The notes beneath the pieces are model-generated. The model worked only from the letters and a program-made list of their open reading frames with translations, searched no databases and was not told where the DNA came from. The translations under genes and the position numbers were made by a program. Shown here piece after piece: positions 1 through 8,953 of a stretch of DNA of 60,826 nucleotides (position 1 is the stretch's first letter; each line of letters opens with the position of its first letter). The stretch is taken from the NCBI GenBank assembly GCA_031285565.1, contig JAITVY010000031.1, forward strand, positions 1 through 60,826, given 5' to 3'. The DNA comes from Tannerella sp. (GTDB taxonomy: Bacteria; Bacteroidota; Bacteroidia; Bacteroidales; Tannerellaceae).

Positions 1-234
1 GCAAAAATCAAAGCGTTTAGAAGAGTCTTCAGGGGGGTGAAAGATAAAGCCTTTTTCTTGTTTAGATTGAGTAAATTGTATGCATAATACAAAAATCCCT
101 CAAGTTTTTACGGTGATCCCAGAAAAGTATGGGAGAGCCCCCCGAAGTAAGAATTGAAAAATTTTGACGGTGATCCGGGATCCGAAACGAGGATGGATCA
201 CCAAAAACGAATCATCCGAACATTCAGTAATTAA

Positions 235-270
235 CAAAAAAAAGCACTTACATTCAAATTGTAAGTGCTT
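235..270 (-). terminator. Intrinsic terminator of the tRNA-Arg gene
   Basis: A perfect 10-bp inverted repeat (AAGCACTTAC/GTAAGTGCTT) with a 9-nt loop is followed on the minus strand by a run of T. It lies about 14 bp past the 3' end of the tRNA. Confidence 0.85.
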
Positions 271-283
271 ATTACCAAATTTG

Positions 284-357
284 TGACTCCGCCAGGATTC
301 AAACCTGGAACCTTCTGATCCGTAGTCAGATGCTCTATTCAGTTGAGCCACGGAGCC
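284..357 (-). tRNA. tRNA-Arg (anticodon ACG)
   Basis: Read on the minus strand, the sequence folds as a 74-nt cloverleaf. The acceptor stem is GGCTCCG/CGGAGTC with one G-U pair and discriminator A. The anticodon stem is TCTGA/TCAGA around the loop CTACGGA, giving anticodon ACG. The T arm carries GGTTTGAATCC. No CCA is encoded. The A34 anticodon would need deamination to inosine to read CGN codons. A terminator follows directly. A 93-codon open frame across this tRNA is an artefact. The right end may be off by one base. Confidence 0.93.
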
Positions 358-454
358 ATTATTTCCATTTTGCGAATGCAAATGTATAGTATATTTTCGT
401 CTTTTCCAAATAAAAAATATCTTTTTTATGCATTCTTATTACAAATAGATCGTA

Positions 455-2758
455 TCAATCTAAGAATCTGGAGTTAAAAATAAGAAAACCAATATTCAGA
501 CCAACATTAAAATTCTTCTTCGGATAACTATACCCGTTCGCAAACAAACTGACAGAAACAAAAGGTAGTTGAAAAACAATTGCAGCCTCACCCATATATT
601 CAAACGAACGGAAATGATTACCATAATATGGACGATCCATATAAGGCGATAAAGAGATTATTTCTTTTTTAATTTCCTCGACTGGCATAAATCCATAAAA
701 TTCGCCCCGGACATGAAACATATTATTAATTAAGAAAACAGGAATCACACCGCCTGCTATATACTGATTTGCACGAAAAGCCTCATTAAATACAATTTTA
801 CTATGCGGAGTAGGTGTAAATGCAGGAGCCTGCAAAATAGATGCAGTATAATTATTCATCAGATTCTTGCTGGAAATAACAGTTTCCCCCATTACTCCCA
901 ACCGAAAATGATTATTGACTTTTGAATAATTAATCCACCGGCCCTTTATTTGCAACCAATTAAGATCAATTTTTGATTGAATAGGCTGATTGTAAAGACG
1001 TGTATTTTCTTTTCCTGTAACATATTGGGCAACAAAAAACTGCTGTCTGCCTTCAGTTGGATATTGTTTGACATTCAATGAATTTCGTTCAATACGCAAA
1101 GACATACGAAACAAATCATACCAACTCTTATCAAACTTTGAATCAAGAAACGAAATATTAGTTGTCTGAAAATAATTATCCGATAAACGTCCATAACCCA
1201 ATCCGATTTCCGCTTTAGCATGTGTCATAAACGGCAATCCGAGTTTTAACTTCATAAACTTTTCCCGTTGCTTGATAAATGCAGGTAATAAGTCTTCGTA
1301 AAACAGAGACTGACTTTCTGAATATTTCTGGTAAGAATATGCTAACTCCAGATTCAAATAAGATGGTATAGGAGTTCTCATATAAATACGTCCGCTAAAA
1401 GAAACACCACTATATGCATTCCCCATCTGAAAATTAGCATTCAAATCTGTTAAATATTCTCCCAACCCCTGATATCCGAGACCTAAATAAAGTTGATTAG
1501 CCTGATGCGAAGAAATATTTCCTCCAATATTGACATTTATCTCATCCGTTATTTTCACATCCAGGTAAAGGTCAAAATTCTTGTTCTTACGGTTGTAAAC
1601 AGCTTTAGGCACAATTTCTTTTATTTTAGCATCCGAAAGCATTTTAAAATATGCATACTTGAATTCTTCCATTGAAAATTCGCCATTAATATCACGATGC
1701 AACTGGTCTTCAATGTATATGCGTTGTGACTCTGTAACACCGGTAACATAAATATTCCGGAATTTCAAAGAAGGTAAACTTTCTTTATATGCTCTCCTAC
1801 GAGCATTTAATTCGCTTAATGGCACTTCACGAGCCACACGTTGCTTTATTGAATCAATCATGGAAAGTGTGCGTTCATAACCAATATCCATCAACTCTTT
1901 TGCCTTAAAGAATTCCAGCAATGTGACATCGGGGAAATTAAACTTAACAATCATGCCATCTTCTTCAGCAACATTATAATCTGTATGTTGCATGACCATT
2001 CTTTGGATTTGATGCATTGGATTTTCAGAAGGCTTCACTTCCGATCCGGCAACAGCAGAACCAAAAATAAAATCCGGATGAAAATCTTCTTTAACAACAT
2101 CCACCGGAAAATTATTATAAATTCCTCCGTCAAAAAGTGGGACACCATCTTTCCAGATAGGCTTGAAAAAGAATGGAAACGTCATCGATGAACGTACAGC
2201 ATCCCCTAAATCTCCGTTTCGCCAGACAATAGTTTTTTTATTATACACATCTGCACTTATACAACGAAAAGGGATAAACAAATTATCAAAATTCCAGATA
2301 GCTTTTGCCGTTGCCTGGGCATATAATCCCATAAAAGCCTGGTTCATCTGAATAGGATTAATCAGACTACGTGGAAGAACATTCGTTTTGATACGCAATG
2401 AGTCCGATAATTCGATTGAAAAACGCATGAAGTCCGGAGTATCATCAGGCCTTTTAAAATAGTATTTATAATCATTTTCCACCACACCGGTCTGCCAGTA
2501 TCCAAATTCGTCAGAAAGTATTAATTCCAACATTTCGTCAGGACTATATCCCATGGCATAAAAACTGCCAATAATAGCACCCATAGACGTCCCCGCCACG
2601 TAATCAATTGGAATACCGTTTTCTTCCAATGCTTTTATCACACCCAAATGAGCAGCACCCTTAGCACCACCACCACTTAAAACCAGTCCGACTCTTTGGG
2701 CTGAAACTGAAAAAAAGAGGAGTAATAATATGAGACTAATAATAAATGGGCGTTTCAT
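455..2758 (-). CDS. Patatin-like phospholipase with Omp85-type barrel
   Basis: Outer-membrane protein of 767 residues that joins a patatin (PNPLA) lipid acyl hydrolase to a BamA/Omp85-like C-terminus. Residues 1-20 are a signal peptide ending in SVSA-Q. The oxyanion motif GGGAKG is at 29-34, the nucleophile elbow GTSMG puts the catalytic Ser at 58, and the dyad Asp lies in DGG at 210-212, so the hydrolase looks intact. Residues about 330-405 resemble a POTRA domain, and the rest is rich in alternating aromatic/polar beta strands typical of a 16-strand barrel. The architecture resembles Pseudomonas PlpD. The substrate is unknown, probably envelope phospholipid. It stands alone and has a TATCTTTG promoter element just upstream. 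Confidence 0.9.
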   Translation of the reverse strand: MKRPFIISLILLLLFFSVSAQRVGLVLSGGGAKGAAHLGVIKALEENGIPIDYVAGTSMGAIIGSFYAMGYSPDEMLELILSDEFGYWQTGVVENDYKYYFKRPDDTPDFMRFSIELSDSLRIKTNVLPRSLINPIQMNQAFMGLYAQATAKAIWNFDNLFIPFRCISADVYNKKTIVWRNGDLGDAVRSSMTFPFFFKPIWKDGVPLFDGGIYNNFPVDVVKEDFHPDFIFGSAVAGSEVKPSENPMHQIQRMVMQHTDYNVAEEDGMIVKFNFPDVTLLEFFKAKELMDIGYERTLSMIDSIKQRVAREVPLSELNARRRAYKESLPSLKFRNIYVTGVTESQRIYIEDQLHRDINGEFSMEEFKYAYFKMLSDAKIKEIVPKAVYNRKNKNFDLYLDVKITDEINVNIGGNISSHQANQLYLGLGYQGLGEYLTDLNANFQMGNAYSGVSFSGRIYMRTPIPSYLNLELAYSYQKYSESQSLFYEDLLPAFIKQREKFMKLKLGLPFMTHAKAEIGLGYGRLSDNYFQTTNISFLDSKFDKSWYDLFRMSLRIERNSLNVKQYPTEGRQQFFVAQYVTGKENTRLYNQPIQSKIDLNWLQIKGRWINYSKVNNHFRLGVMGETVISSKNLMNNYTASILQAPAFTPTPHSKIVFNEAFRANQYIAGGVIPVFLINNMFHVRGEFYGFMPVEEIKKEIISLSPYMDRPYYGNHFRSFEYMGEAAIVFQLPFVSVSLFANGYSYPKKNFNVGLNIGFLIFNSRFLD

Positions 2759-2778
2759 TCCACTCGTGTTTACTGTTT

Positions 2779-2786
2779 CAAAGATA
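2779..2786 (-). promoter_or_regulatory. Bacteroidota -7 element for the patatin gene
   Basis: TATCTTTG on the minus strand matches TAnnTTTG and lies 20 bp upstream of the start codon at 2758. Confidence 0.6.
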
Positions 2787-2937
2787 ATTATTTTTACCTA
2801 TTAACCAATTATAAACAACACAAAAGAATGCAAACCAATAGTCGAAGATGTCAATTAGTAATCAGTTGCTTTGCAACTTAGATATCAAGTAGAAGAGATA
2901 AACAAACGAAAAAAACTTAGAACCGGAAGACCTTTTT

Positions 2938-3639
2938 TTACCCTAACCGGCTTACTTTCCGTAAACGTTCTTCATCAATAATTTTAATTTTCCGGCCATC
3001 CAAAACTATTATATGCTCTGATACAAAAGTTGATAAAGTGCGAATCGCATTCGATGTTGTCATGTTGGACAAATTAGCCAGATCTTCCCGCGAAAGATAA
3101 ATACTGATCGTAGCTCCATCCTCTTCCAGTCCATAACTATCCCGCAAGAATAATAACGATTCTGCTAAACGTCCGCGAATATGCTTTTGAGTGAGATTCA
3201 CTGTTCGTTCATCAGCTACTCCCAAATCAATTGATAGCTGGCGAATAAAGAAAATTGCCATATTAGTATTCGAGCGGATCAGAGACTCCACAATCGTCAT
3301 TGGTATAATGCATACCGTTGACATCTCAAACGCAGATGCATCTGTCAGGTATTTCTCCTTGGCAAAATAGGCCCGGTAAGCAAAATACTGAATCGGACGA
3401 ATCATACGGATAATCTGACTACGCCCGCCTACTCCCTGTTTGGAAATCTTCACCTTTCCTTTCAGCAGGCACATCATATCTTTCGGCTCGTCTCCTTCGC
3501 AATAAATCATCTCATTTCGCCTGAAATTCTGAATCTTCGAATTAGTACGAAGTATCTCACGCTCCTGTTCTGTCAAGACTCTCCAGACCTCTGATAAGCT
3601 TGACGAAATATCGACTTCAATATTTTCCTGTTTTACCAC
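2938..3639 (-). CDS. Crp/Fnr family transcriptional regulator
   Basis: A 233-residue regulator. An N-terminal cyclic-nucleotide-binding-like beta barrel (about residues 30-140, with the GDEPKDMMCLLKGKVK strand-turn-strand) is followed by a winged helix-turn-helix near 170-225 (SREDLANLSNMTTSNAIRTL). No cysteine cluster of the FNR type is visible at the N-terminus, so it is not an obvious oxygen sensor. The effector and regulon cannot be told from the sequence. It is monocistronic, with a TATTTTTG element upstream. The downstream gap (2759-2937) contains only a short hairpin near 2869-2884. Confidence 0.88.
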   Translation of the reverse strand: MVKQENIEVDISSSLSEVWRVLTEQEREILRTNSKIQNFRRNEMIYCEGDEPKDMMCLLKGKVKISKQGVGGRSQIIRMIRPIQYFAYRAYFAKEKYLTDASAFEMSTVCIIPMTIVESLIRSNTNMAIFFIRQLSIDLGVADERTVNLTQKHIRGRLAESLLFLRDSYGLEEDGATISIYLSREDLANLSNMTTSNAIRTLSTFVSEHIIVLDGRKIKIIDEERLRKVSRLG

Positions 3640-3678
3640 TGCTAAAATACCTCTGTTCTATAACATAATTATGAAGCA

Positions 3679-3686
3679 CAAAAATA
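3679..3686 (-). promoter_or_regulatory. -7 element for the Crp/Fnr gene
   Basis: TATTTTTG on the minus strand, about 40 bp upstream of the start codon, fits TAnnTTTG. Confidence 0.5.
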
Positions 3687-3770
3687 ATTCTTTTTTATAA
3701 GATAACCAAGAAAATGAATGTTTTCAAACAAAAAGGAAGCGCTGAAAATGTTAAAATTAAAGGATTTCGA

Positions 3771-4709
3771 TCATTTGATAACGTTTGCTATGAAAAAAGA
3801 GTTCTTTAAAGGACGAACAATCATAATTCCAATTGTAGACTTTACACTTTCCGCATATGGCTGCAAAGACTTTAAATCTACAATAACTTTTTTAGCAGAA
3901 GAAGAAGCATGAACGAATGTCATTACATTACCTTGTATATAAACAAAACCGACATGCGTTATATCCAGTCCGTCAATTTTAGTTACAAAACAAACAATAT
4001 CACCACTCTTTATTTCCTGAGATTTATTTATATCTGCTTTTGGTATCATTGCATATATATTCCGGTGAGAAATCTCCTGTTCCTTTTTCTTTATTATCTC
4101 TATAAATTCAGGATAACTCCTTAATACCGGATAGCTTTCCGGATGAGAAGACATAAACGAAAGATTTAATGAATAAGGCCTCCCTCCTGCTTGTTTTGTC
4201 ATATCTCTGACAAAACCCGCCTGCTCGTTTTCATATATCCAATCCGAAAAATAATGCAATCGATCTGTATACCCCGAAACCATCCCTTTGCGATAGCGTA
4301 ATAACCTTAAATAATCACAGAACCGCTCAAAAGAAGGATATTCATCTTTAACTGTATTTGCCAATGCTATCACATTTTCAACAAAAGTTGTACAATCCAA
4401 CTCTCGTAAGTTGATAATCAGATGTTCCTCTTCCGATTCCAACGTAGACGCCACATAAGGAACATTTCTAAAATAGAGAGCCGTTTCGATAATCAATTCA
4501 TTAAAAGGAAGACCCTTCTTACCCACCATCATTTGGAGGTAATTATTAAAAATATCTACATCTTCATCAGAATAAGTAACCCTCATTTCATTCGGAATAA
4601 CCGAGTTGCTTTCAACATTCCGATGCTGCCATCCTATTTTAGCACCTACCTCATTACTATTACTAATAAAAAGGAATACAACAAAAAGCAAATAAATGAA
4701 CCGGTACAT
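3771..4709 (-). CDS. DUF1460 (amidase-like) secreted protein
   Basis: A 312-residue exported protein with a signal peptide (residues about 1-23, ending EVGA). The LRELDCTTFVENVIALANT segment is the hallmark of DUF1460, a papain/NlpC-P60-related fold placed among N-acetylmuramoyl-L-alanine amidase-like proteins; the Cys in DCTTF would be the nucleophile and the His in DITHVGF the likely base. The probable role is trimming peptidoglycan or a related amide in the periplasm, but the substrate is inferred from family only. It begins 1 bp after the uvrB stop and is probably cotranscribed as the last gene of pspC-uvrB-DUF1460. A small plus-strand frame at its 3' end is a shadow. Confidence 0.85.
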   Translation of the reverse strand: MYRFIYLLFVVFLFISNSNEVGAKIGWQHRNVESNSVIPNEMRVTYSDEDVDIFNNYLQMMVGKKGLPFNELIIETALYFRNVPYVASTLESEEEHLIINLRELDCTTFVENVIALANTVKDEYPSFERFCDYLRLLRYRKGMVSGYTDRLHYFSDWIYENEQAGFVRDMTKQAGGRPYSLNLSFMSSHPESYPVLRSYPEFIEIIKKKEQEISHRNIYAMIPKADINKSQEIKSGDIVCFVTKIDGLDITHVGFVYIQGNVMTFVHASSSAKKVIVDLKSLQPYAESVKSTIGIMIVRPLKNSFFIANVIK

Positions 4710-4710
4710 A

Positions 4711-6735
4711 TTATTCCTCTTTTTTATCCAATAAATCCTGCAATTTAATCATCTCATCACGGAACTGCGCCGCTTCCAGGAAATCCAGTTTTTTAGCAGC
4801 TTCGGTCATTTGCCTCTTCGTACGTTCAATCGCTTTTTCCAATTGAGAACGATTCATATACTGTACAACCGGATCAGCAGCCAGACTACTTTCAGTTTCA
4901 ATATATGCATATTCCTCTACAGGTTTAGGCTTGCGGTCACTTAAGGCCGAAACCGTATTTTTCACAATCTGTCTGGGAGTAATACCATGTTTTTCATTAT
5001 ATGCCAATTGCTTTTCGCGCCGGCGAGTCGTTTCGTCCATTGTCAGCCGCATACTATCCGTAATTTTATCCGCATAAAAAATAACTTTCCCATTCACATT
5101 CCGGGCAGCCCGACCCGCGGTCTGGGTTAAAGACCGGTGCGAACGAAGAAAACCTTCCTTATCAGCATCCAGTACAACAACCAAAGAAACTTCAGGCAAA
5201 TCCAATCCCTCACGCAACAAGTTGACTCCAATCAAAACATCAAACAAACCTTTTCGAAGATCTTCCATAATCTGAACACGCTCCAATGTATCCACATCGC
5301 TATGAATATAATTGCAACGTACCCCCATCCTACTCAGATATGCAGTAAGCTCCTCAGCCATACGCTTTGTCAGAGTCGTTACCAGTACACGTTCATCCAC
5401 GTCCACACGTTGAGTAATCTCTTCCATCAAATCATCAATCTGATTTAAACTGGGACGCACCTCAATCACCGGATCAAGCAAACCCGTCGGACGTATTACC
5501 TGATCCACAACAACCCCCTCACTCTTTTCCAGTTCAAATTCCGCGGGAGTTGCACTTACATAAATTGCACATGGCGTTAACGACTCAAATTCATCAAACG
5601 TCAATGGACGATTATCCTTTGCAGCCGGCAATCGAAAACCATATTCTACCAGTGTTTCTTTTCGCGAACGGTCACCCCCGTACATCGCGCGTATCTGAGG
5701 AATCGTTACATGGCTTTCATCAACTACCAATAAAAAATCATTCGGAAAATAATCCAGCAAACAATAAGGACGTTCCCCCGCCTGCCGGCCATCAAAATAA
5801 CGCGAATAATTCTCTATTCCCGCGCAATGTCCCAATTCCTGAATCATTTCCAGGTCAAACAATACACGCTCTTGCAATCGTTTTGCCTCAAGTGGTTTTC
5901 CGATTTCCTGCAAATATGAAACCTGAGTTCCCAAATCAACATGAATCTGACTCAATGCCGTATTGATACGATCCTGCGTCGTAACAAACAAATTAGTGGG
6001 ATAAATATTCAAATGATTCTGTTCATCATACTCCTGCCCTGTCTGAGGGTCAAACGATGCAATTCGTTCAATCTCATCACCCCAAAACTCAATATGATAA
6101 GCCATTCCATCAAACGATTCGATAGAAGGAAAAATATCTACAGTATCACCATTTACCCTGAAACTACCACTGTTAAAATCAACCTTATTATTTACATATA
6201 AAGCATCAACAAATAAACGAAGCATCTTATCACGCGGAATTTGCATACCCTTCTCCAGACACACAACTTTCTCTGCAAAAGCACTCGGATCGGCCATACC
6301 ATATAGACACGACACCGACGATATTACAATAACATCCCGGCGCCCCGACAATAAAGAAGCCGTAGCACGCAAACGAAGTTTATCGATTTCAGCATTAATC
6401 GAAAGATCCTTTTCTATATATGTATCTGTCGTTGGCAAATAAGCCTCCGGCTGGTAATAATCATAATACGAGACAAAATACTCAACCGCATTATTCGGAA
6501 AAAAATTTTTGAATTCACTATATAATTGCGCAGCCAGTGTCTTATTATGACTCAAAATCAAAGTAGGTCGCTGGATCTCCTCAATAACATTAGCGATGGT
6601 AAACGTTTTTCCGGATCCCGTTACACCTAGCAAAGTCTGATAAGGTACGCCACTAAGAATACCTTCCGAAAGCAACTTAATAGCTTCCGGCTGGTCGCCT
6701 GTAGGTTTAAAAGGCGAAACTATATTAAAATTCAT
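4711..6735 (-). CDS. uvrB: UvrABC excinuclease subunit B
   Basis: DNA helicase-like subunit of nucleotide excision repair, 674 residues and full length. It has Walker A (GVTGSGKT) near residue 40, the DESH Walker B motif near 338, helicase motif VI in TQTAGRAARN near 540, and a C-terminal UVR domain (LEKAIERTKRQMTEAAKKLDFLEAAQFRDEM) that contacts UvrC. The beta-hairpin that grips damaged strands (VSYYDYYQPEAYLP) is present. The start overlaps the end of the PspC gene by 4 bp (ATGA), which indicates translational coupling. uvrA and uvrC are not in the window. Confidence 0.98.
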   Translation of the reverse strand: MNFNIVSPFKPTGDQPEAIKLLSEGILSGVPYQTLLGVTGSGKTFTIANVIEEIQRPTLILSHNKTLAAQLYSEFKNFFPNNAVEYFVSYYDYYQPEAYLPTTDTYIEKDLSINAEIDKLRLRATASLLSGRRDVIVISSVSCLYGMADPSAFAEKVVCLEKGMQIPRDKMLRLFVDALYVNNKVDFNSGSFRVNGDTVDIFPSIESFDGMAYHIEFWGDEIERIASFDPQTGQEYDEQNHLNIYPTNLFVTTQDRINTALSQIHVDLGTQVSYLQEIGKPLEAKRLQERVLFDLEMIQELGHCAGIENYSRYFDGRQAGERPYCLLDYFPNDFLLVVDESHVTIPQIRAMYGGDRSRKETLVEYGFRLPAAKDNRPLTFDEFESLTPCAIYVSATPAEFELEKSEGVVVDQVIRPTGLLDPVIEVRPSLNQIDDLMEEITQRVDVDERVLVTTLTKRMAEELTAYLSRMGVRCNYIHSDVDTLERVQIMEDLRKGLFDVLIGVNLLREGLDLPEVSLVVVLDADKEGFLRSHRSLTQTAGRAARNVNGKVIFYADKITDSMRLTMDETTRRREKQLAYNEKHGITPRQIVKNTVSALSDRKPKPVEEYAYIETESSLAADPVVQYMNRSQLEKAIERTKRQMTEAAKKLDFLEAAQFRDEMIKLQDLLDKKEE

Positions 6736-6941
6736 GGATTCAACCTCTTACTACTAGGCGGAATAACAATCCATAAAATAAGATATGCCAATACTCCCGA
6801 AAATAGAGTAAATACACTCAGCAATATATACCCAAGGCGTACCAATGTAGGATCAAGGCCAAAATATTCAGCAATACCTCCACAAACCCCGGCAATCATC
6901 TTTTCACTATCAGAACGATATAATCTTTTCGGTTCTCCCAT
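6732..6941 (-). CDS. PspC domain membrane protein
   Basis: A 69-residue protein with an N-terminal PspC motif (SEKMIAGVCGGIAEYFGLDPTLVRLGYIL) and a second hydrophobic stretch (LFSGVLAYLILWIVIP), so one to two membrane segments. PspC proteins in proteobacteria belong to the phage-shock response; stand-alone short forms such as this are common in Bacteroidota and their role is not settled. It is the first gene of the operon with uvrB (4-bp overlap) and DUF1460. A TATCTTTG element sits 28 bp upstream. Confidence 0.88.
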   Translation of the reverse strand: MGEPKRLYRSDSEKMIAGVCGGIAEYFGLDPTLVRLGYILLSVFTLFSGVLAYLILWIVIPPSSKRLNP

Positions 6942-6969
6942 GATTCTCCTTATTATTACTTATCTAAAA

Positions 6970-6977
6970 CAAAGATA
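6970..6977 (-). promoter_or_regulatory. -7 element for the pspC-uvrB operon
   Basis: TATCTTTG on the minus strand, 28 bp upstream of the PspC start. Confidence 0.6.
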
Positions 6978-7064
6978 CTAAAAATACATATTACTTCTAT
7001 CAAATTACATATAATTGTACAAGCCAGTAGTTAAAGTTCCTTTAGTAGGGGGTTGTGGATTCTT

Positions 7065-7100
7065 TCATTTTCAATTTTCCACTTTCAATTTTCAATTTCT
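7065..7100 (+). repeat. Heptad repeat, copy 1
   Basis: Five units of 7 bp, four of the form ATTTTCN with the third unit ACTTTCA. It is in phase with copies at 23012, 28463, 35867 and 42449. Confidence 0.65.
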
Positions 7101-7244
7101 TTATCCTTTTACCTTTCCCCTTTCTTCTCCGTTCAAATACCTACTTTTCTGTATTCCGCCCCTATAAAATACTCAATTATCGGTATTGACAAACAAGATT
7201 CTTTCTGCCACCTTTGCTTCGAAATTAATTAAAATAAAATTCAG

Positions 7245-7312
7245 ATGAAACGAGCATGTAAATTAGTGGTTAATTAACCGTTAATCACTCGTTAGGTTCG
7301 TTCCATGTGACT
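7245..7312 (+). repeat. Inverted-end intergenic element, copy A
   Basis: A ~68-bp AT-rich element beginning ATGAAACGAGCATGTAAATT and ending in TTCGTTCCATGTGACTTTA. The two ends are imperfect inverted repeats (ATGRAACGARC). The core is made of TTAAC/TTAAT units. It lies just upstream of the flavodoxin start, probably inside its 5' leader. A longer copy lies at 31130-31238 in the opposite orientation. Confidence 0.6.
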
Positions 7313-7340
7313 TTAATATAAAAAATAAAATTATAAACAC

Positions 7341-7850
7341 ATGAAAAAGATTGGTATTTTTTATGGCTCCACCAATGGAACAACAGCAGATATAGCGCAA
7401 CGTATTGCTGACAAACTCGATATAATGGCATCAGATGTACATGATATCAGCAATACAGATATAGCCCAAATCGCTTCTTTCGAAGTTTTATTATTGGGAT
7501 CATCCACATGGGGAGTTGGCGATTTACAAGATGATTGGGAAAGTTTTTTACCTAAACTCAAACAAGCAGATCTAAATGGCAAAGCAGTCGCTCTTTTCGG
7601 AACAGGCGATGCAGCTTCTTTCAGCGATACATTTTGTGATGCTGTAGGTACAATCTATACAGCATTAAAAAATACAGGATGCCGGTTTTGCGGAGCAATT
7701 CCCACTGAGGGATATACATACGACGGATCAACAGCTGAAATTGATGGCAAATTCGTAGGCCTGCTTTTAGATGAAATGAATGAGGACAACCTTACTGATC
7801 CACGCATTGACGAATGGATTAATCAGCTGAAAAATGAATGTCTGGCATAA
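7341..7850 (+). CDS. fldA: Flavodoxin
   Basis: Electron carrier of 169 residues, the long-chain flavodoxin type. The FMN phosphate loop is GSTNGTTADIA (residues 9-19) and the 50s/60s loop with the stacking Trp is GSSTWGVGDLQDDW. A 90s loop (FGTGDAASFSDTFCDAVG) and the C-terminal half with the long-chain insertion are complete. It probably shuttles low-potential electrons in the cytoplasm, for example to pyruvate:ferredoxin oxidoreductase partners. The next gene, DUF2023, begins 4 bp later and likely forms an operon with it. A repeat element occupies the probable leader. Confidence 0.95.
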   Translation: MKKIGIFYGSTNGTTADIAQRIADKLDIMASDVHDISNTDIAQIASFEVLLLGSSTWGVGDLQDDWESFLPKLKQADLNGKAVALFGTGDAASFSDTFCDAVGTIYTALKNTGCRFCGAIPTEGYTYDGSTAEIDGKFVGLLLDEMNEDNLTDPRIDEWINQLKNECLA

Positions 7851-7854
7851 CAAA

Positions 7855-8253
7855 ATGCAAAATCTAAATACGGTACCCCCGGAAATAAAAATATTATTCA
7901 ACCATATCTACGAATACAAAAAAGGTATTCGTAGTATGGTTTTATATACCATCAACAAAACCTACGAAACAATAGCCACCCAACGGTTAGAAAATCAACA
8001 AATACCTTATCTGATACAAGACATAGGTAAACGTGCCGTAAACATCTTTTTTGGTAAGCCGGAATGCATCGAAGCCATCCGAATGGTTGTTAACCGTCCT
8101 TTAAATCAACTCACCCCCGAAGAAGATTTCATTCTGGGAGCTATATTAGGCTACGGCATCCGCTTACAATGCAAACGCTTCTGTACACGTAAAAATAAAA
8201 CAACTAAAAACGTAAACACCACCCTCTATTCCCAACAAGCAAAAACAGGGTAA
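7855..8253 (+). CDS. DUF2023 family protein
   Basis: A small cytoplasmic protein of about 132 residues when started at the ATG at 7855; an earlier in-frame ATG at 7834 would overlap the flavodoxin gene and adds residues that do not fit the family. The core (IKILFNHIYEYKKGIRSMVLYT, then NIFFGKPECIEAIR and LTPEEDFILGAILGYGI) matches DUF2023. It ends in a Cys/Lys-rich tail (QCKRFCTRK). In Bacteroidota this family is repeatedly found next to flavodoxin, which suggests a role in flavodoxin function or regulation; no biochemical function is known to me. Confidence 0.85.
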   Translation: MQNLNTVPPEIKILFNHIYEYKKGIRSMVLYTINKTYETIATQRLENQQIPYLIQDIGKRAVNIFFGKPECIEAIRMVVNRPLNQLTPEEDFILGAILGYGIRLQCKRFCTRKNKTTKNVNTTLYSQQAKTG

Positions 8254-8603
8254 TAAAATCCATCTGGCACCGATAATTGATGTAAAAAATTTACCTTTAT
8301 ATTCAGCATTATTTAGGCACAAAATAATCAAAATATACGATAAGCCGGAAAAACAATAAGTATATTGGTAGAAATAAAAATGATCGGGATACAATAAAGG
8401 AAAGTTATACAAAGATACAACTTTTTTTCGAGATTACCAACTTGGGAGATACTCGGGTGATGTTTGGGAGGTCCCTCCGGAAAGAATAAATATGTCACGG
8501 ATCCCTCGAAGAAGCACTATCAAAATGTAAAACAAAGCACACTATGGAAACACCTCTGCAACAATAAAATCATGGTAGTTCTTCAAACAAATATAAAACG
8601 ACA

Positions 8604-8631
8604 AATTGAAATCATCGCGACGATTTCAATT
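8604..8631. repeat. 28-bp near-perfect palindrome
   Basis: The arms AATTGAAATC and GATTTCAATT are perfect inverted repeats around a TCGCGA centre; 26 of 28 positions are symmetric. There is no T-run on either side, so it resembles an operator or hairpin rather than a terminator. Confidence 0.6.
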
Positions 8632-8914
8632 ACAAACAGCCACAAACAATACATTTTCCAATTACAGAAGTTTATACATTCTTAACTAAGCAATGTGATT
8701 TAACAGTTCAATTTCGTATATCATCAGAACAAAACAGAATATGATTGAATACAAAAACCAACAACTTTTATATGTTAAAAAATACAATAAGCCCAAAGAA
8801 AACAAACTCATTTTTCTTTTGAGACCTCGAATATTTGCTCTCATACACAAGCCAGATCAAACTCTTCCGCGAAAAAATCGAATAACGATTTTTAGAGTAT
8901 CTAAATATTATTGC

Positions 8915-8922
8915 TACTTTTG
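8915..8922 (+). promoter_or_regulatory. -7 element for the 8954 gene
   Basis: TACTTTTG, 31 bp upstream of the start codon at 8954, matches TAnnTTTG. Confidence 0.6.
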
Positions 8923-8953
8923 TTTATAATTATAACAATACAACTCAACAATC

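Larger units (their letters stand above)
6942..7340. other. Divergent intergenic region with two repeat elements
   Basis: This 399-bp gap between divergent genes holds the pspC-uvrB promoter, a heptad repeat (7065-7100), a pyrimidine-rich tract, a possible plus-strand promoter (CACCTTTG at 7211-7218 with TTGAC at 7186-7190) and an element with imperfect inverted ends (about 7245-7312). No gene is seen. Confidence 0.7.
8254..8953. other. 700-bp gap without a convincing gene
   Basis: The short open frames here (plus strand 8464-8685 and 8741-8929, minus strand 8164-8412) have AT-driven composition, no recognisable motif and no promoter. The gap contains a GGGAG...TCCCTCC segment (8452-8510) loosely like one at 108-186, a 28-bp near-palindrome at 8604-8631, and the promoter of the next gene. 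Confidence 0.6.

Noticed and set aside
100..381. 93-codon minus-strand open frame
   Set aside because: It runs through the tRNA-Arg gene and its terminator and starts at TTG.
3718..3912. 64-codon plus-strand frame
   Set aside because: Mostly antisense to the DUF1460 gene, with no recognisable domain.
7065..7100. CRISPR array
   Set aside because: Units are 7 bp with no spacers; no cas genes are in the window.
8464..8929. Two short plus-strand frames
   Set aside because: AT-driven composition, no motif, no promoter, and the palindrome at 8604 lies inside one of them.
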